64,000 nt of DNA from Stropharia rugosoannulata (Eukaryota; Basidiomycota; Agaricomycetes; Agaricales; Strophariaceae): contig JANCIK010000012.1 in NCBI GenBank assembly GCA_028532985.1, forward strand, positions 186,001-250,000, read 5' to 3'. Positions 36,201-48,500 of the stretch are shown here, piece by piece; within the stretch, counting starts at the first letter, position 1, and every line of letters starts with the position of its first letter. The notes beneath the pieces are model-generated. The model was not told the DNA's origin and did not search any database. It was given only the letters and a program-made list of their open reading frames with translations. The position numbers and the translations under genes are program-made.

Positions 36201-39200
36201 GGGGGTGGCACCGGACTGATTTTGGGCTGCTCATGAGGCGTCCCAGCTAATTCTTGGTTACGGACATGAACTATGAAAACGGACAGGCGCGCGGTATTGA
36301 AACGTTACTTGAACGTTACGCCCTTCGGCCGTCCGGATCACTTCCCGGTCCGTCCCCAGATGCTTATCCTGCCGAGGCTCGGCATGTCACCCGGCCGGCC
36401 AGAAGTTGTCACCAGGCGTTACCGCGTTACCTTTGTGTCATGATATGTTATAACGGTCGTGGAGTGGAACTAATTCCAAAAAAGGTTAGCGTAGTGATTG
36501 ATGGTCCGCCGCCCCCTCATTCGAACCGCTTGCCGCACGTGCCGACCACGCGAGCTGGCGCGCTAGCCATTCTCAGTGCGGGGGCGCGCGCAAGTGGCGC
36601 TGTGGCATGCTGTGGCACTGCTGATTGCATCCGCGCTCCAGCCCCGACGCGCGAGCGAGTAAGGCAATTATCGTCTGCTCCCGCTCTTCATTCTGCCGAA
36701 GAAACTCGAGAACAGATTCCGTCCGTGCCACGTGCGCCGCACGTTCGTTTGTGCGTTGATGTGACAAGACAGATCTGAGTTGGCTCGGGTCGCCGCGTAC
36801 GGCGTGCGTGCGCGTGGGCGGGGCGCCTATGACATAGCGCTTACCTACGCCCGCCCTTCAGCGTATGTATATAATTATAAGCAGCACGCCGTGTTTTAAC
36901 TTCACGGAATGTAGACAAACTGAAGCGATACATTGCCTAGCGCCTTGCTTGCATCCAATGGAATGTTCCGCGAGCGGAATATTCCGTACAGACGGATCAG
37001 GGCTGCATGTGCATCATAAATACGTTATTTATTATGTTACCCACCTCTATACAGTACTTCCTACGTATACAGTCGTTCGCAAGTACATACGTTATGTCCG
37101 CCTGATCAGGAAGAAGTTCCAGAAGAACATATGAATGTTAATTGTTATTCAATTTTACCCACTCTTAGTTATTACAGACAAGCATCTATGCTGGCTTCTT
37201 TCTCCCAAGAAGCAAATTGTATTTATTACTTCACGCCCAACAAGACAATCAAATCCCAAATCATGTTACATACCCAGATTCAATTCAGATCCACCCCCAT
37301 TCCGAAGATGTGTCTCGATGCGCAACAATCCCACCGCCCGATGAGAAAACGCGGTCGGATGGAAAGAGACATCATATGAAAGTATCATCTGCTCCGGCAA
37401 CCAATCTACCACTCAGTGGACATCCTGTAAACGTCTACTCTCGGGCATCCCTGAGATTTCCCCCCGGCTCTTCAACGCTCGCTCAAAGGTGTATGTAATC
37501 TGCTGGCGCGAGGATACATATGTATGACCCTTTCTGTTGACGCTCAGATGGATATTCCAGCACTAGAGCGCCTGAAGTACCTGGCACTCGTGACTCCTTC
37601 CTTGGGGAAATTTGAGAGGTATTCGAGTGACTATACATATCGTCCTCCACTACCGTGCGCAGAAACTGCAAGCTGATTCGTAGTAGGCAGCACCTAGGGT
37701 TGGCTGTAGCAGCGGTCTAATTTGTACATGGGTGATGCAGATGGGGAATATCGCACTGTGACGGAAAGACCCCAGCACGAACCAAAGCTGAGATGGCGCT
37801 CAGATGGCGCAAACGCCTTCGTTAATCATTTAAAAATATGACCTGAGCTCTCCTGAGCTCTGTGGTTGGCCGTACATAGGTGCCCAGTAATCCAAAAAAA
37901 CCTTGGCTAGACCGTTCGAAATGCAATAGGGAAGAATAGGGATTAACTTCATAACTTGAAATGCCCGATCGCGTCGAAAGTTCGAAGAACCCTCATGTGA
38001 AAGCTTGTGAAAGGCACATAGGTGGGCGTGGAACGGGTACGTACATATATTTCTTCGTCGGGGTCTTTTGCATATTGAACTTTCCATATCTAATGCGTTA
38101 TATCTTTTTGTCTGCAACTTCTCAGCAGCCCGATGGGTATAAATTTCTGCTATAGTTCGAAGCGCCACGGGTGACGGAGGTTAGGTCATGATTTAATGAC
38201 GAGGCGGGTGAGCGGAGATGACGGTGGTTCAGCGGTCGGGGGCTCTGATACAGAGGAGGAGCTCTAATTATTGCCAACTTCCAGCGTCCAGCGAGGTCCA
38301 GCGTCACTTTCTCGTGTTTTTGATCGAGGACGATATGATATGCATGCATGCTGCATATCTCTTGTCTGAACCCACAAATTTGAAGTACATAAACCGGACT
38401 GGGTCGGCAAACGCATCGTGTTGATGGCAAGGTGCACAGTCTAGACCGTCTCGTCATAGGCGCGGGGCCTATTGCGCAAGGAGTACCATAACATAAGCCG
38501 AGGGAACTTAACAACATCTTTGGAATCGATAATGCCGATAACCCAAAGACACCGGGAGCCATTGACAGGACGATATTTGTGGCTGCAGGCTGGAAGTACT
38601 CAATCCTGATCGAGACAACTGTCATAACAGTTATTAATTTGCAGTGTTATTGACTCCATATAACTTATAAGCAGCAGCCTCATGTGCGCTCCGTTGCTGA
38701 TTTCATTAAGGGAGAAAATAGACGAGACAGTGCGCGGGGTGAGGGTGTCCGTGAAACACAATGGAAAGGGTCGCAGGTGCACTGCAGGAACATCGACAAA
38801 ATGAAGTGTCTGCCGCAGTGAGCAGCATAGGCAAATGTGGGAAAATATTTCCATAGTTAGCCGCATCCAGTCTAAATGGCATGTATGGGCACATCTTGCT
38901 CCCGAGGATGAACAGTTTCACGGCCAGTTGATCAATTTTAAAGTATTGAAAAATTACAAGACTAATCAAAAGTATGTATGTCCTTTCCTGCTCCCGACAG
39001 ACCGAAAACACGAAGGACCTATCAATAGAAATGGCAATTATAATCTTCCTTCAAGGCTTGTTCAAGGCAGAATTGTGACTTACTAATTTTTGGCCAACTG
39101 TTAATATCTGGAGGATTCTACCTCCAGAACGTAGATTTCCACTGTCTCCTATGAGAACCCGTCAGAGTAAAGGATTTAAAGGACTAAACATAGAACTTCT

Positions 39201-39774
39201 CTCGTTTACATATACTTATCTGCGCGTCTTGTCTTCTACGCGAGCCTTGTTGATTGATGCAAATAAAGAAGTTTGGCTTACCTTTTCTGCGCATCGATCC
39301 ATGTATATTTATCCGTGCATTTTGTTTGGTAGACTAAAGGATAAAAATGGGATGTCAATTACTAGACTCTAGTAGAGGCCGTTCAAAGAATCAGGTAGAC
39401 GGTATTTAACTGCTCTGAATCATGAAGAAATTACTTTTGACTCAAGGCTGTTCTTTGTGCTTCCATCGATTTGCGTAAAATACTACTGTTACAGTAGCTC
39501 TCGCCTGCGTCTATTTGTTTATTATACAGAATGCTGCAGCCTAGATCTCAGGATATGGCTTAATATACTCTATGTACTATACTGTCATGTTTGCATGGAC
39601 TAGTAGTAATAATAAAACTATGCCCAAGTTTGAGCTCATGAATATTTTCATTGAATATAAGTACCGTATTTTGCCTGGAGATAGATATTTTTGTGGATGG
39701 AGGAGGCAAGGAGGAAATAGGCGCTGAGCTCATGTATGATGTGGGGTCAAGTGGGGGTGGCTCGAGCGCCATGT

Positions 39775-39780
39775 CACGTG
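39775..39780 (+). promoter_or_regulatory. CACGTG palindrome upstream of the bromodomain gene
   Basis: A perfect E-box-type CACGTG lies 47 bases upstream of the chosen ATG at 39827. bHLH factors such as yeast Cbf1 or Pho4 bind this core, but use here is inferred. Confidence 0.35.
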
Positions 39781-39826
39781 GAGCATGGCTGGCGAAGGAA
39801 ATGTTGCCAGAAAATCGTGATTGATC

Positions 39827-42800
39827 ATGAAATTTATGGACGAAAACGCGAGTTCCTTTTCGCCATCGTACAGCCAGTCCCAGTCCCCAAAAATCTACAT
39901 AAACCGACAAGCTGGCTCGGGATTGACCCTTGTGATACCCTCGCTCAAGTCCCTGAAGGCGAACAAGACTCCTGCACCTCCCAACGCGCCCCCGCCCATT
40001 TATCATGACCTTGATACGACGGAGAAGCGCGCCCCGCGCCCAGTCAAGCTGAAGCCTCTCAAGGAGGTCCTCACGAAGCTTATATCGCAGATTAAAAAGT
40101 GCGTTTGAGTGTTAGGACCACGATATATGCGTTTGTGCTGACGTGCCAACGACTTCTTTCAGGAAGGACGATTACGCCTTTTTCTTGCATCCTGTAGATG
40201 TTGCGAACGTTCCGGGCTACTTGGATGTCGTCAAACGACCCATGGACCTTGGTACCATGACAGACAAGGTCGTTCGCGGCAGGTATCGGTCCTTAGAGGA
40301 CTTTGCGGTACGTGCTCGACCAATTACGTTGCCCCATTTTGCCACTCCACTGACATGCCGCCCCCATTGCAGTCCGACCTCAAGCTCGTGACGAACAACG
40401 CGAAGCTCTTTAACCCACCTGGATCCATCTACTACACCGAAGCCGACCGGCTCGAACATTGGGCACTCGAGCACATCGGCAAAGCTGCCGCGACGGTCAT
40501 TCAGTATGAGACCGACTGGAACATTGAGATTGAGAAGGACGACGACGGCCCCCCGGTCAATGTGGACGATGACGAGGACTACCCGTCGGGCACGCCGATG
40601 GACGTCGATGGTGCACAACTCGGGACGGCGACGAGTTTGCGCGAGCGCTCGATGTCGTCTCAACCCCAGCCGGGCCCAAGCAGGCGAGGGCCGAGAGGGC
40701 CCTACAAGAAGCATGCTCCTGCCACGGGCATAACTGAGACACTGGAACCCGACGGTGGCCTGCCTGGTTCAAAGGATGGGCTAGGTTCGTTTCCGCCCGG
40801 CTCTGACTGGGCGCGGACCATGCTCATGCTAAAGCGCAAAGGTATGCGCGCCGATCTTGCAAATCGGAAAGGCATGTTCATTAATTCGCTTTACAACAGG
40901 CAAACGGTATAAAACAAAAAAGGAACGCCTCAGGATCGAGCGTGAAGGCCCGCCCTTGCTCCCCGATGGTAGTTTGGACTACACTGAGAGTACGTTTTGT
41001 TGCTGACGAAAGTGCCTATTTCGGGCTGATACTGATTATGATCATGTTTATTTTTGCGAAAACAGTGGAGGATCCCTTCTCCGTTTTGTCTTTCTTTGTG
41101 CCCGACCCTCCCTCCCGCCCACATCTTGTCTCTCTTTACCCGCCCTTGTTCAACGCCCAAGATCCTTCCCAGCAACAGGCACAGGACCAAACCCAGCAAC
41201 AGACACATCCACCCCAGACTCAAGTGGTTAATCCAAATCAAAACCAGCCACAAACACAAACACAAGCATCAACCCCTGCACCCCCATCCACCCCCGCTCC
41301 CCCAGCATCCACTTCCGTAACGGCGCTACCTCCCGACCACAGTTTTACGGACCTACCCTTCCTCCGCACCCTTAAATCATCTCAGATTAATGGGATCACC
41401 ATACCCGCGCCCATCACAGGAAATGCACACCAGCAGCCTTACCAGCCCCTACAGATGCAGCAGCAGGCGTCACAGCCACAACAGCGCCGGAAGCACTGGA
41501 CGATTGCGCGCAATCCGGGCACGTACAGGAGTAAAGGCAAGGAGCGCGAAGACGACGTCCTCATGGGTGGTGGCGCGTGGTGGGGAGCACACTTTGCCAC
41601 GGGGTCGGGGGAGGACATAGATATCCCGGCGTGGCGGATGCCTCGTCCTGCAGGTGCATTCGACTTTGGATCGTTCGCGCCCCTGGCGGGCGCCTTGGCG
41701 GAGGAGATGCGCAAACGCGGTATAGATGCGACAGCGGGTGCTGGCGCGGTGAATGGGAGTGCGACTGTCCATGCTGATGCCGCGGCTGGTGCCAGCAATA
41801 CGGCACCGGATGTAGATAAGGAGAAAGAGAAGGAGGGAGGTGCGCCAGAACAGCAAGCAATCGAAGCGCTCATCCGTGAGCGACTCAACTGTGAAAAGGC
41901 TCTGTCCAAGATCCCGTCTACTGTTGACGCGCAGAAGCAAGCCCAGATACATGCGCAGCCCCAAGGTATAGAGGCAGAGATCGACGCACTCCTAGCGAGC
42001 TACTGGACGCCTCAACGAGCGGCGGAGGCGGAAGATTATGTGCGCGACGTCGTGTATGGTGGTGTGGAGGGTCTTGCATATGTCAGGAGCTTGGCGGAGT
42101 TTGTTGATGGTGATCTGTATTATAAGAAAGGGGAGGAGGTAAGTTTCATCGGCTTCCTTATTACATACTTTTTTAAATATTCTCTTAAGGATGAGGGTGA
42201 GATACAGATGGAGATGGACGTGGACGAAGAGAAGAAAGATGATCAACAAAATGCCGACATTACGGAGGATGAGCAGCGTGCTCCAACAGCTACCATCCCC
42301 CTTGCTGAATGGGTCGCAACCCACATCGTTGACCCACTCACGGAAGGGCGGCATGCACTCCTTCGTGCCACGGCGCGCGAGCTTTTTGCCCAATGTCCGA
42401 CACGACGGGCACTTACATCTACTGACCCACGTGAGGGGACCGTGGCGAGTCAAGTCATGGCGTCCCTCCGCCTTGCTCCCCTCGCTCACGCCGCCCGAGC
42501 CGCGTTGCTCCAGGTGCGCGCGCAGAAGATTGACATGGGTGCGCTGATACGTGCGCCTGCGGAGCTGTTCTTGAGCGAGGAGGAATGGGTCGGCAAGAGC
42601 TTGAAAGAGAAGCGGAGAGCGGAGGTGGTGAAAAAGCTACAGGCCGAGATTACAGGGACTGTCGCTCCTGAGAGCGGGAACACACAGGAAGGCTCCACGC
42701 AGCCGGCTCCTGCACCTACATCTGCAATTGCAACTGCAACAGGAACGCAGGTCCCGGCTCCAATTCCGGCAGGTCTTGACCCAACCGCGCTAAAAGAACG

Positions 42801-43110
42801 ACTCAGCGGCCGATTGAGCACGTACGAGCAAGAGGGCCCCGCGGAGCTGAACGAGGTGCTGGAACATGTCGCTAATCTTATCGCAGAACTGGATAAGCGG
42901 ACCAGAGATAAGCAAGGGGCGGGGGTGAAAAGCGAAGATTCGACCACGGACGATGCTACAGAGACAGAGGATCCCGCCCTGCGCAACCTGCGACTCAACC
43001 TCCTTGCGCTCGCAAAGCGCGCGCCGCTGGATACTATCGCGCGTTTGCCGAAAGATCTGGTGCCAGAGCACATCCGGCATTTTGTGCCAACTCTAGGCTC
43101 AGCTGCTTAA
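39827..43110 (+). CDS. Bromodomain-containing chromatin protein
   Basis: Six exons (39827-40098, 40163-40307, 40373-40841, 40900-40989, 41066-42138, 42190-43110) encode 989 residues. A single bromodomain spans about residues 75-175: LKEVLTKLISQIKKKDDYAF, then HPVDVANVPGYLDVVKRPMD, LGTMTDKV, YRSLEDFASDLKLVTNNA and LFNPPGSIYYTEADRL. The asparagine that binds acetyl-lysine (VTNNAKLFN) and the PMDLGTM signature are present. This arrangement is closest to BRD7/BRD9-like proteins of SWI/SNF-type remodelers, though a Bdf-like role is possible. After an acidic linker come Gln/Pro-rich stretches, a conserved-looking block (FDFGSFAPLAGALAEEMRKR) and helical C-terminal segments ending RHFVPTLGSAA. The intron at 42139-42189 is 51 nt, a multiple of three and free of stops, so it could be retained without breaking the frame. 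Confidence 0.88.
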
Positions 43111-44091
43111 GCAGCCTCAGTGCTCTGCCCTGGCGTACATATATTGCCGTGGGCGGGTCGTGATATGTCGGGACTCGGAGCTCGGAAGGCGTATTACTTG
43201 CTACATAGGGCAATTCATTATTCGTGTTTATTTGTTACCTTCTGTTTCTTTTACTCTAGTCTGTTTATCCGTTCGTTCGTTCATTTCTCCAGTTCATATA
43301 CATATTGTCTTGTTTTGTTCGGTTCGGTTTTTCCTGTTGTCAACACTTTGTCTGTTGCATATATTTGTTATCTAACATTTGTGTTGTGACCGGATCTGCA
43401 CTTGGATGGTAACAATTAAGTCGCAACCGCACAAAGAGCGCTCTATAAGGACCTAAAGCGAGGTGCATTAGGTTTCAATGAAACCCCTTCTGGAGAATGC
43501 TTTAATGGAGTACTCAAATCTTTAGAAAATGATATGTTGCTGCACGTGTCTATGGCTCACTTCTATTTTCTCGAGGTTTCAATTAGCGGAAGGAATACCA
43601 AAGGAATAGATTTAGTAAATTGTATGCGTCTAGTTACAGATAGTTACATACGAATGCTTAGCGCTTAGATTTCGGGGGACCGTCGTACCAAGAAGTGCAA
43701 CCCGTAGTTACTTGACGCAACTTCCGATTATTCAAGCCTTCACTACTTCAGACACCGATACTCTCCGATACTTGTTCTTTTCAAGTAGGTTGAAGACTTT
43801 GGATTTGCCTCATTGAGCTCATACGGTGTTAAACGGATCCTTCGGAGAGGAAGTGTAGTAACCGTTGCTCTGTAGCCACCGATTCTGACTACCCGGCGCC
43901 TAGAGCGTGTAGTCTTCCTTGGTGGTCTCAATTACTTTTCTGTGACTACGGCGCTCTAGAGCCACTATAGATTACATACTACCGTGACCATATAGTAGAA
44001 GTTGTAACTACCTTAGATCATCATTGATTTTAATTTTCCATGTGAATTTCTTGAGGATTTCATATGTTTAATGGACATATGTATTCCGTTG

Positions 44092-44128
44092 TAACAGGTT
44101 GATAACAGGTTGATAACAGGTTGTAACA
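44092..44128. repeat. 11-bp TAACAGGTTGA tandem repeat
   Basis: About three copies of TAACAGGTTGA, 14 bases upstream of the hairpin at 44142. Confidence 0.8.
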
Positions 44129-44141
44129 TGTTCATTATCGT

Positions 44142-44164
44142 CGCTTATCTTGCGAAGATAAGCG
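44142..44164. other. Perfect 10-bp inverted repeat (hairpin)
   Basis: CGCTTATCTT, spacer GCG, AAGATAAGCG. The arms are fully complementary. Confidence 0.85.
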
Positions 44165-45363
44165 GTAGTAAGTACTTATATATGTAGATATGTATGTATT
44201 TGACAATGGTAATTAAGCGATAAGCTGAAATATAAACCTACATCTCTATTTGGACATGAGCTTATTGGGATAAACTATAGACAGACCATAAAAATGTACT
44301 AGACAAATGTACATGCCTTTTGCTTTTAGCCAACCATTAGCAGCCATTAGCTCGCAACGTCCAAAGTTGCAACGGTTGCCAGCAGAGAATTTCGAAAGGT
44401 AGTGCCGTGTGAATTTTGTATTGATGGGAATCTGGAGATGAACAAGGTCGGGCTGTTGGCGGTGGTCCTTTACATAAGAATCCACTACTTCCGATGGGTC
44501 ACTTCAGGACTGGGGCTGGCAACACACGCAAAATAAGTCTAGCAAGGTCTGGTACGCTCCAATCGCACGACTACCCGACGCATGACTATCTATGTAACGA
44601 CTGGAGGAGACGACGTGAGGCGACGGACATACCGTAAGTACGCAGTGATGGGTTTCGTCGACGACGCAAATCCTTGGAGATCTGGGAAAGTCGCCGCGTG
44701 AATCCCTACCTGTTAGTCTGTCGTCTCGTTACCATGAATTATGATTCCTTTACGAGGTAGCCAGTAATCTTTGGCACAAGACCTTGAAGATCAACACGTC
44801 AGGCGAAAACCGTACGAATGTATGCGCAAGACATTTGTCAATCCAGAAATTGAGGTGTCAAAAAATTTCGGCGAACTTGGTGAGTTATCATGGCAGTGAA
44901 TCAACCTGTGGGTGAAGTAGTGTGCGTCCTTGTAAGTCGATCCTGACTTGGAGGAGTTCATAATGCGCCTTCCCTGGCGGCTGGCGGTGCTGGGCTGTGA
45001 ACCTCGTGCCTCCTTCGTGTCTGCATGCCTAGGCATGCCTGAGAAGAAAGTGCTCGCCCTGGAAAGATATCTTGAAATCTTACAATTGTAGGTGTGCAAG
45101 TATCCCCACCACACCTGGTCCCGATCATACATGACAGTCTTGTGGTATTACCATGACCGGGATGTATGTTGACCTGACATTAGATGTATAGCCACTGATA
45201 CATCATATGCCTGTGAATACAGCTTTTTTTTTGCGCTACCGCTTCGAAGTCCGCTGAGGGACTGGGACGAGGCGGCCCCTTGGCGCCCGCCTCTTTCCAT
45301 TATAGGTATCAGTGCGCGCCCACTTGCTTGGCGCGCCTCCAAGCGTGATTTGGGTGCCGAATT

Positions 45364-45510
45364 GCCGTTCACTACGCACGCTTTGTGTACGCACGCTCAC
45401 ACACGCTCTCAGTACGCACGCTCACACACGCTCACACACGCTCACAGTACGCACGCTCACGTATGCTCTCAGTACGCACGCTCTTAGTACACACGCTCTT
45501 AGTAAGACTA
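45364..45510. repeat. Minisatellite of GTACGCACGCTCACACACGCTC units (left subterminal array)
   Basis: Units of 8-22 bases built on TACGCACGCTC and ACACACGCTC are repeated about ten times. On the reverse strand the core is GAGCGTGCGTA, the same core that is repeated on the plus strand at 52.2-52.5 kb, so the two arrays are inverted relative to each other. Confidence 0.85.
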
Positions 45511-45530
45511 CTATGTAAACTACCATAATA

Positions 45531-48500
45531 TTACATCTCTTCATCCTGCTCGTCAACATCCTCAACCAATTGTCCCCGGCTCCCACTATCAACCAGGGCA
45601 TTGACATCAGCCCATAAACACTCAAATCTGGCATGAAGATCGCGGCGCAGCTGAGCTTGGCGTGCACGATATGCCACCATCCCATTCCACGTGGCTTCAT
45701 CCGTTACAAAGGCAAGGTCGCCGCCACGGTTTGACCACCACTCGGCCTGCCATGTAAAGAAGGCTTTCACCCTACGCATCTCTTCTAGGAGCAATGCGAC
45801 CTCTTCCTCCCAGCGCATACAACGAGCGCGTACCCTGCACCACTCTATGCGTTGAGCTAAAAATAGGTTAATGAGAAGAACAGCAACGATACAATAAACC
45901 ACGTACCTTGCTCGTCCAATTGATCCGCGGTTATTCCACCAACCGATCCTTCAAGCTCAATCAACCATATCCAGGACATCGTCTTTCTCCCTTCACTTTC
46001 CCGCTGTGAGTTGACGTTTTTTGATGTGCCTTCAGACATCCCTCGTACGTCACTATCTTTGAGAGGCTGAAAACTTGACCTCCAAGTTCTGACATCTTCT
46101 GTTCCCACTATTCCAGGCCGGTTGGATAATGCTTCCATCGCTTTGAATGCTCGTCGATACTTATCAGCCGCAAATTTGATTTTGTCCATAGACTTCGTCA
46201 ATAGTGTTTTTGATTTTGTATTTGCTGCCACACCACGGATGAACCGGACTTTCAAATTTACGAAGTGAGACCTAAGCCTGTATTCATGCCGAATATCATG
46301 GAGTGCTCCGTGTGCTTGGGCGCTTCTGAACTCCCACTCGTAGACATTGAACTTGTCGTGATATCTGCAAAGGCTTGGCAGCTCTGAAGGAAGATAAAGT
46401 TTGATGTCATAAACCGGTACCTGTGACTCAAGTCCTATTGCGGCAATATCAGCTTCCCTAATAGCTTCCAGTTGAGGAAAGTAAAGCGTCTGAACAGCCG
46501 TCCACGCGTTGATGCTTCGATGAAGCCTATTCGAAGATTCTTGATAGAGGCGTCGCTGATCAGCAGTGGCATGCACTTCCATTGCTTTGACCTGTTGGAT
46601 ACGTAATCGATGTCTGTCAGGAAGTACGTCAGTGACAAACAATGCAGAGGATTTTGAATGTAACCTACTGCTGTTCTTCTAATTGTAGTCCCTGCGCAAT
46701 CAGCTCTGATGGGTGAATGTTAGCATGAATAGTGGTTTTATTTGCCAACGCTTCTTCTGCAGCTTCTGCTGCAAATGTTAATTTAATATCTGCTTCCGTT
46801 TTAACTTTGCAAGGAAGATCAGTATCTTATATGATATCATGTCGCTAATGATGCACGCACATTTAATCGTAGGTTCAAATGGGTTTTTACTTTTCACATT
46901 ACTCTCCCATTCCTCTACTTGTTCTTTGTAAGCCTTCACTCTTTCAGCTGGAAGAGAGGCAGTATATTTCTCGAACTGACGACGCTGTAATGCTGCCATG
47001 GGCACCGCATTCTCGAGCTTCTTCAAGAGTGATTTACCTAATACAATTCACTCCATATTAGCATGTCATGTGAGTACGGACCGTAGTAGCTTACCTAGTC
47101 CGGTAACCTTCTTCCAGTTCCAGTCGTTAAAGTGATCGTCCAATGTATCTCGCCTAGATCCAGGGCCCATTTCCCGGGTACTCATAGCAAGCTCATTCAT
47201 ACGGGACCAGTTTCTCTCAGGCGCTTCTCCATCTGTCCTCCCTGCACCCACCGCGTTGTTGAAAGAGAACTTCCTGTTGCACTCAGCAACATGAGCCAGA
47301 AGATGAAATTTTGGTACGAGAAATTTGATATCCTCCACGTTCTCGCGTTTCAGATGCATTTGCGTTGGAATTACCTTGACCATCCGCTGCCAAAGATTTT
47401 TGTACCACTGACAGACGATATCATACGATATTACTAAGAGCATCGTGGCGTGCAGATGTAGGAACGAGAATACGATGTAGTCAATATTTAGATATCTGCA
47501 ATTTAATAAGTGACTGAACTTTGTAGATACGGAATTAACTGACCTCTCTCCCTTCTGGAGATCACCAAACCCTGAGGGGCACTTCATGTTGTGGCGCGCA
47601 CAGTCAACCGTTGCAGCGCCTGTCACCGCCTTTCCCTTCACGTCTCTGAGGGGATTGTTGACCGCTTCGTGATTAACGCAGGTACTTCTCTGACATGTGA
47701 ATACTAAATTTAGTTGCCACCATCAACGATCAATGCACAGCACTTACCTCCTGCGGCTCCGACCAATGTTCTTTCAGGTATGACCGATAGGGTTCGTGTT
47801 CAACATAGAATGCCCAGCCATCACAAAGGCTCGGATCTAAAGCCTCAGACGATACATGTTTGCGTGTCAGGCGGAAATTGGCATCTATGGCAATAAATAG
47901 TGCGTATAACCATCTGTAGTGTAATTTTAGATAAGACACTTATACATATAATAAAACACTTACTTGACTGATTTTGGGGCCTTTTCCCATCCCTCTGGAA
48001 GATTGATGCCGGGCTGAGGACAGGCAGGACAGACCACAGCGCATGATCCGGCGCGCACGTCTGCCAAGGCCGTTTCGGAGTGCATCAGGCCTGCTCGCTT
48101 AGCCATAGTCAGATTACACCACTGTCGATACATCCTCATGAATTCTTCATAGCGGCTCTGAGAAAGATGTCAGTACTAGAGTATAACGGGAATTATGATC
48201 GGTGTTTACTTTACTTGGGTAGATTCCCGTATTGTCTGTAGCACGCTCCAGGCTGTTGTAGTATTCGTATGCAGAGCACTTGCCTTCAAAGGCAAGTAAA
48301 TGGAATGATTTCAAGACACGGAACGTTGCCGCCGTCTGGGGATTACGGTCGGTCGCAGGATACCAGAAATGGCGCATTAGCTGGTCTGTGTGTGATACTG
48401 CCTTCTCACATGTGCAAAACGCGATGTTTACTCGGTGTATTCCGTTGGAATCTATGATGGTAAATGGCTTTCTTTCTGCAAACACGCAGGGATCATCGGC

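Larger units (their letters stand above)
30981..39826. other. About 8.8 kb without a recognisable gene
   Basis: This is the 5' flank of the homeobox gene on one side and the promoter of the bromodomain gene on the other. The first ~5 kb is GC-rich with several tandem repeats. From about 36.8 kb it becomes AT-rich. Open frames such as 33955-34503 (minus), 36254-36778 (plus) and 38122-38625 (minus) carry no family motif and no exon partners. I find no transposase, no reverse transcriptase and no tRNA. Long regulatory DNA, an untranslated leader or a non-coding transcript are possible contents but are not shown by sequence alone. Confidence 0.55.
43111..45530. other. AT-rich intergenic stretch before the transposon-like island
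   Basis: No gene is supported. T-rich sequence near 43240-43380 probably includes the 3' end of the bromodomain transcript. A perfect 10-bp hairpin, an 11-bp tandem repeat and a minisatellite are listed separately. The sequence between about 43.4 and 45.3 kb may be the outer flank or decayed part of the mobile element. Confidence 0.45.

Noticed and set aside
36254..36778. 174-codon plus-strand open frame in the gene-free region
   Set aside because: Composition follows the local GC-rich DNA; no conserved motif.
38122..38625. 167-codon minus-strand open frame, first thought to be a membrane protein
   Set aside because: Hydrophobic spans are short and the frame has no family pattern or neighbouring exons.
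39560..40006. 148-codon minus-strand open frame
   Set aside because: Overlaps the first exon of the bromodomain gene on the opposite strand; shadow frame.
45364..45510. Possible CRISPR-like array
   Set aside because: Units are contiguous and variable with no unique spacers, and this is a eukaryotic genome. It is a minisatellite.
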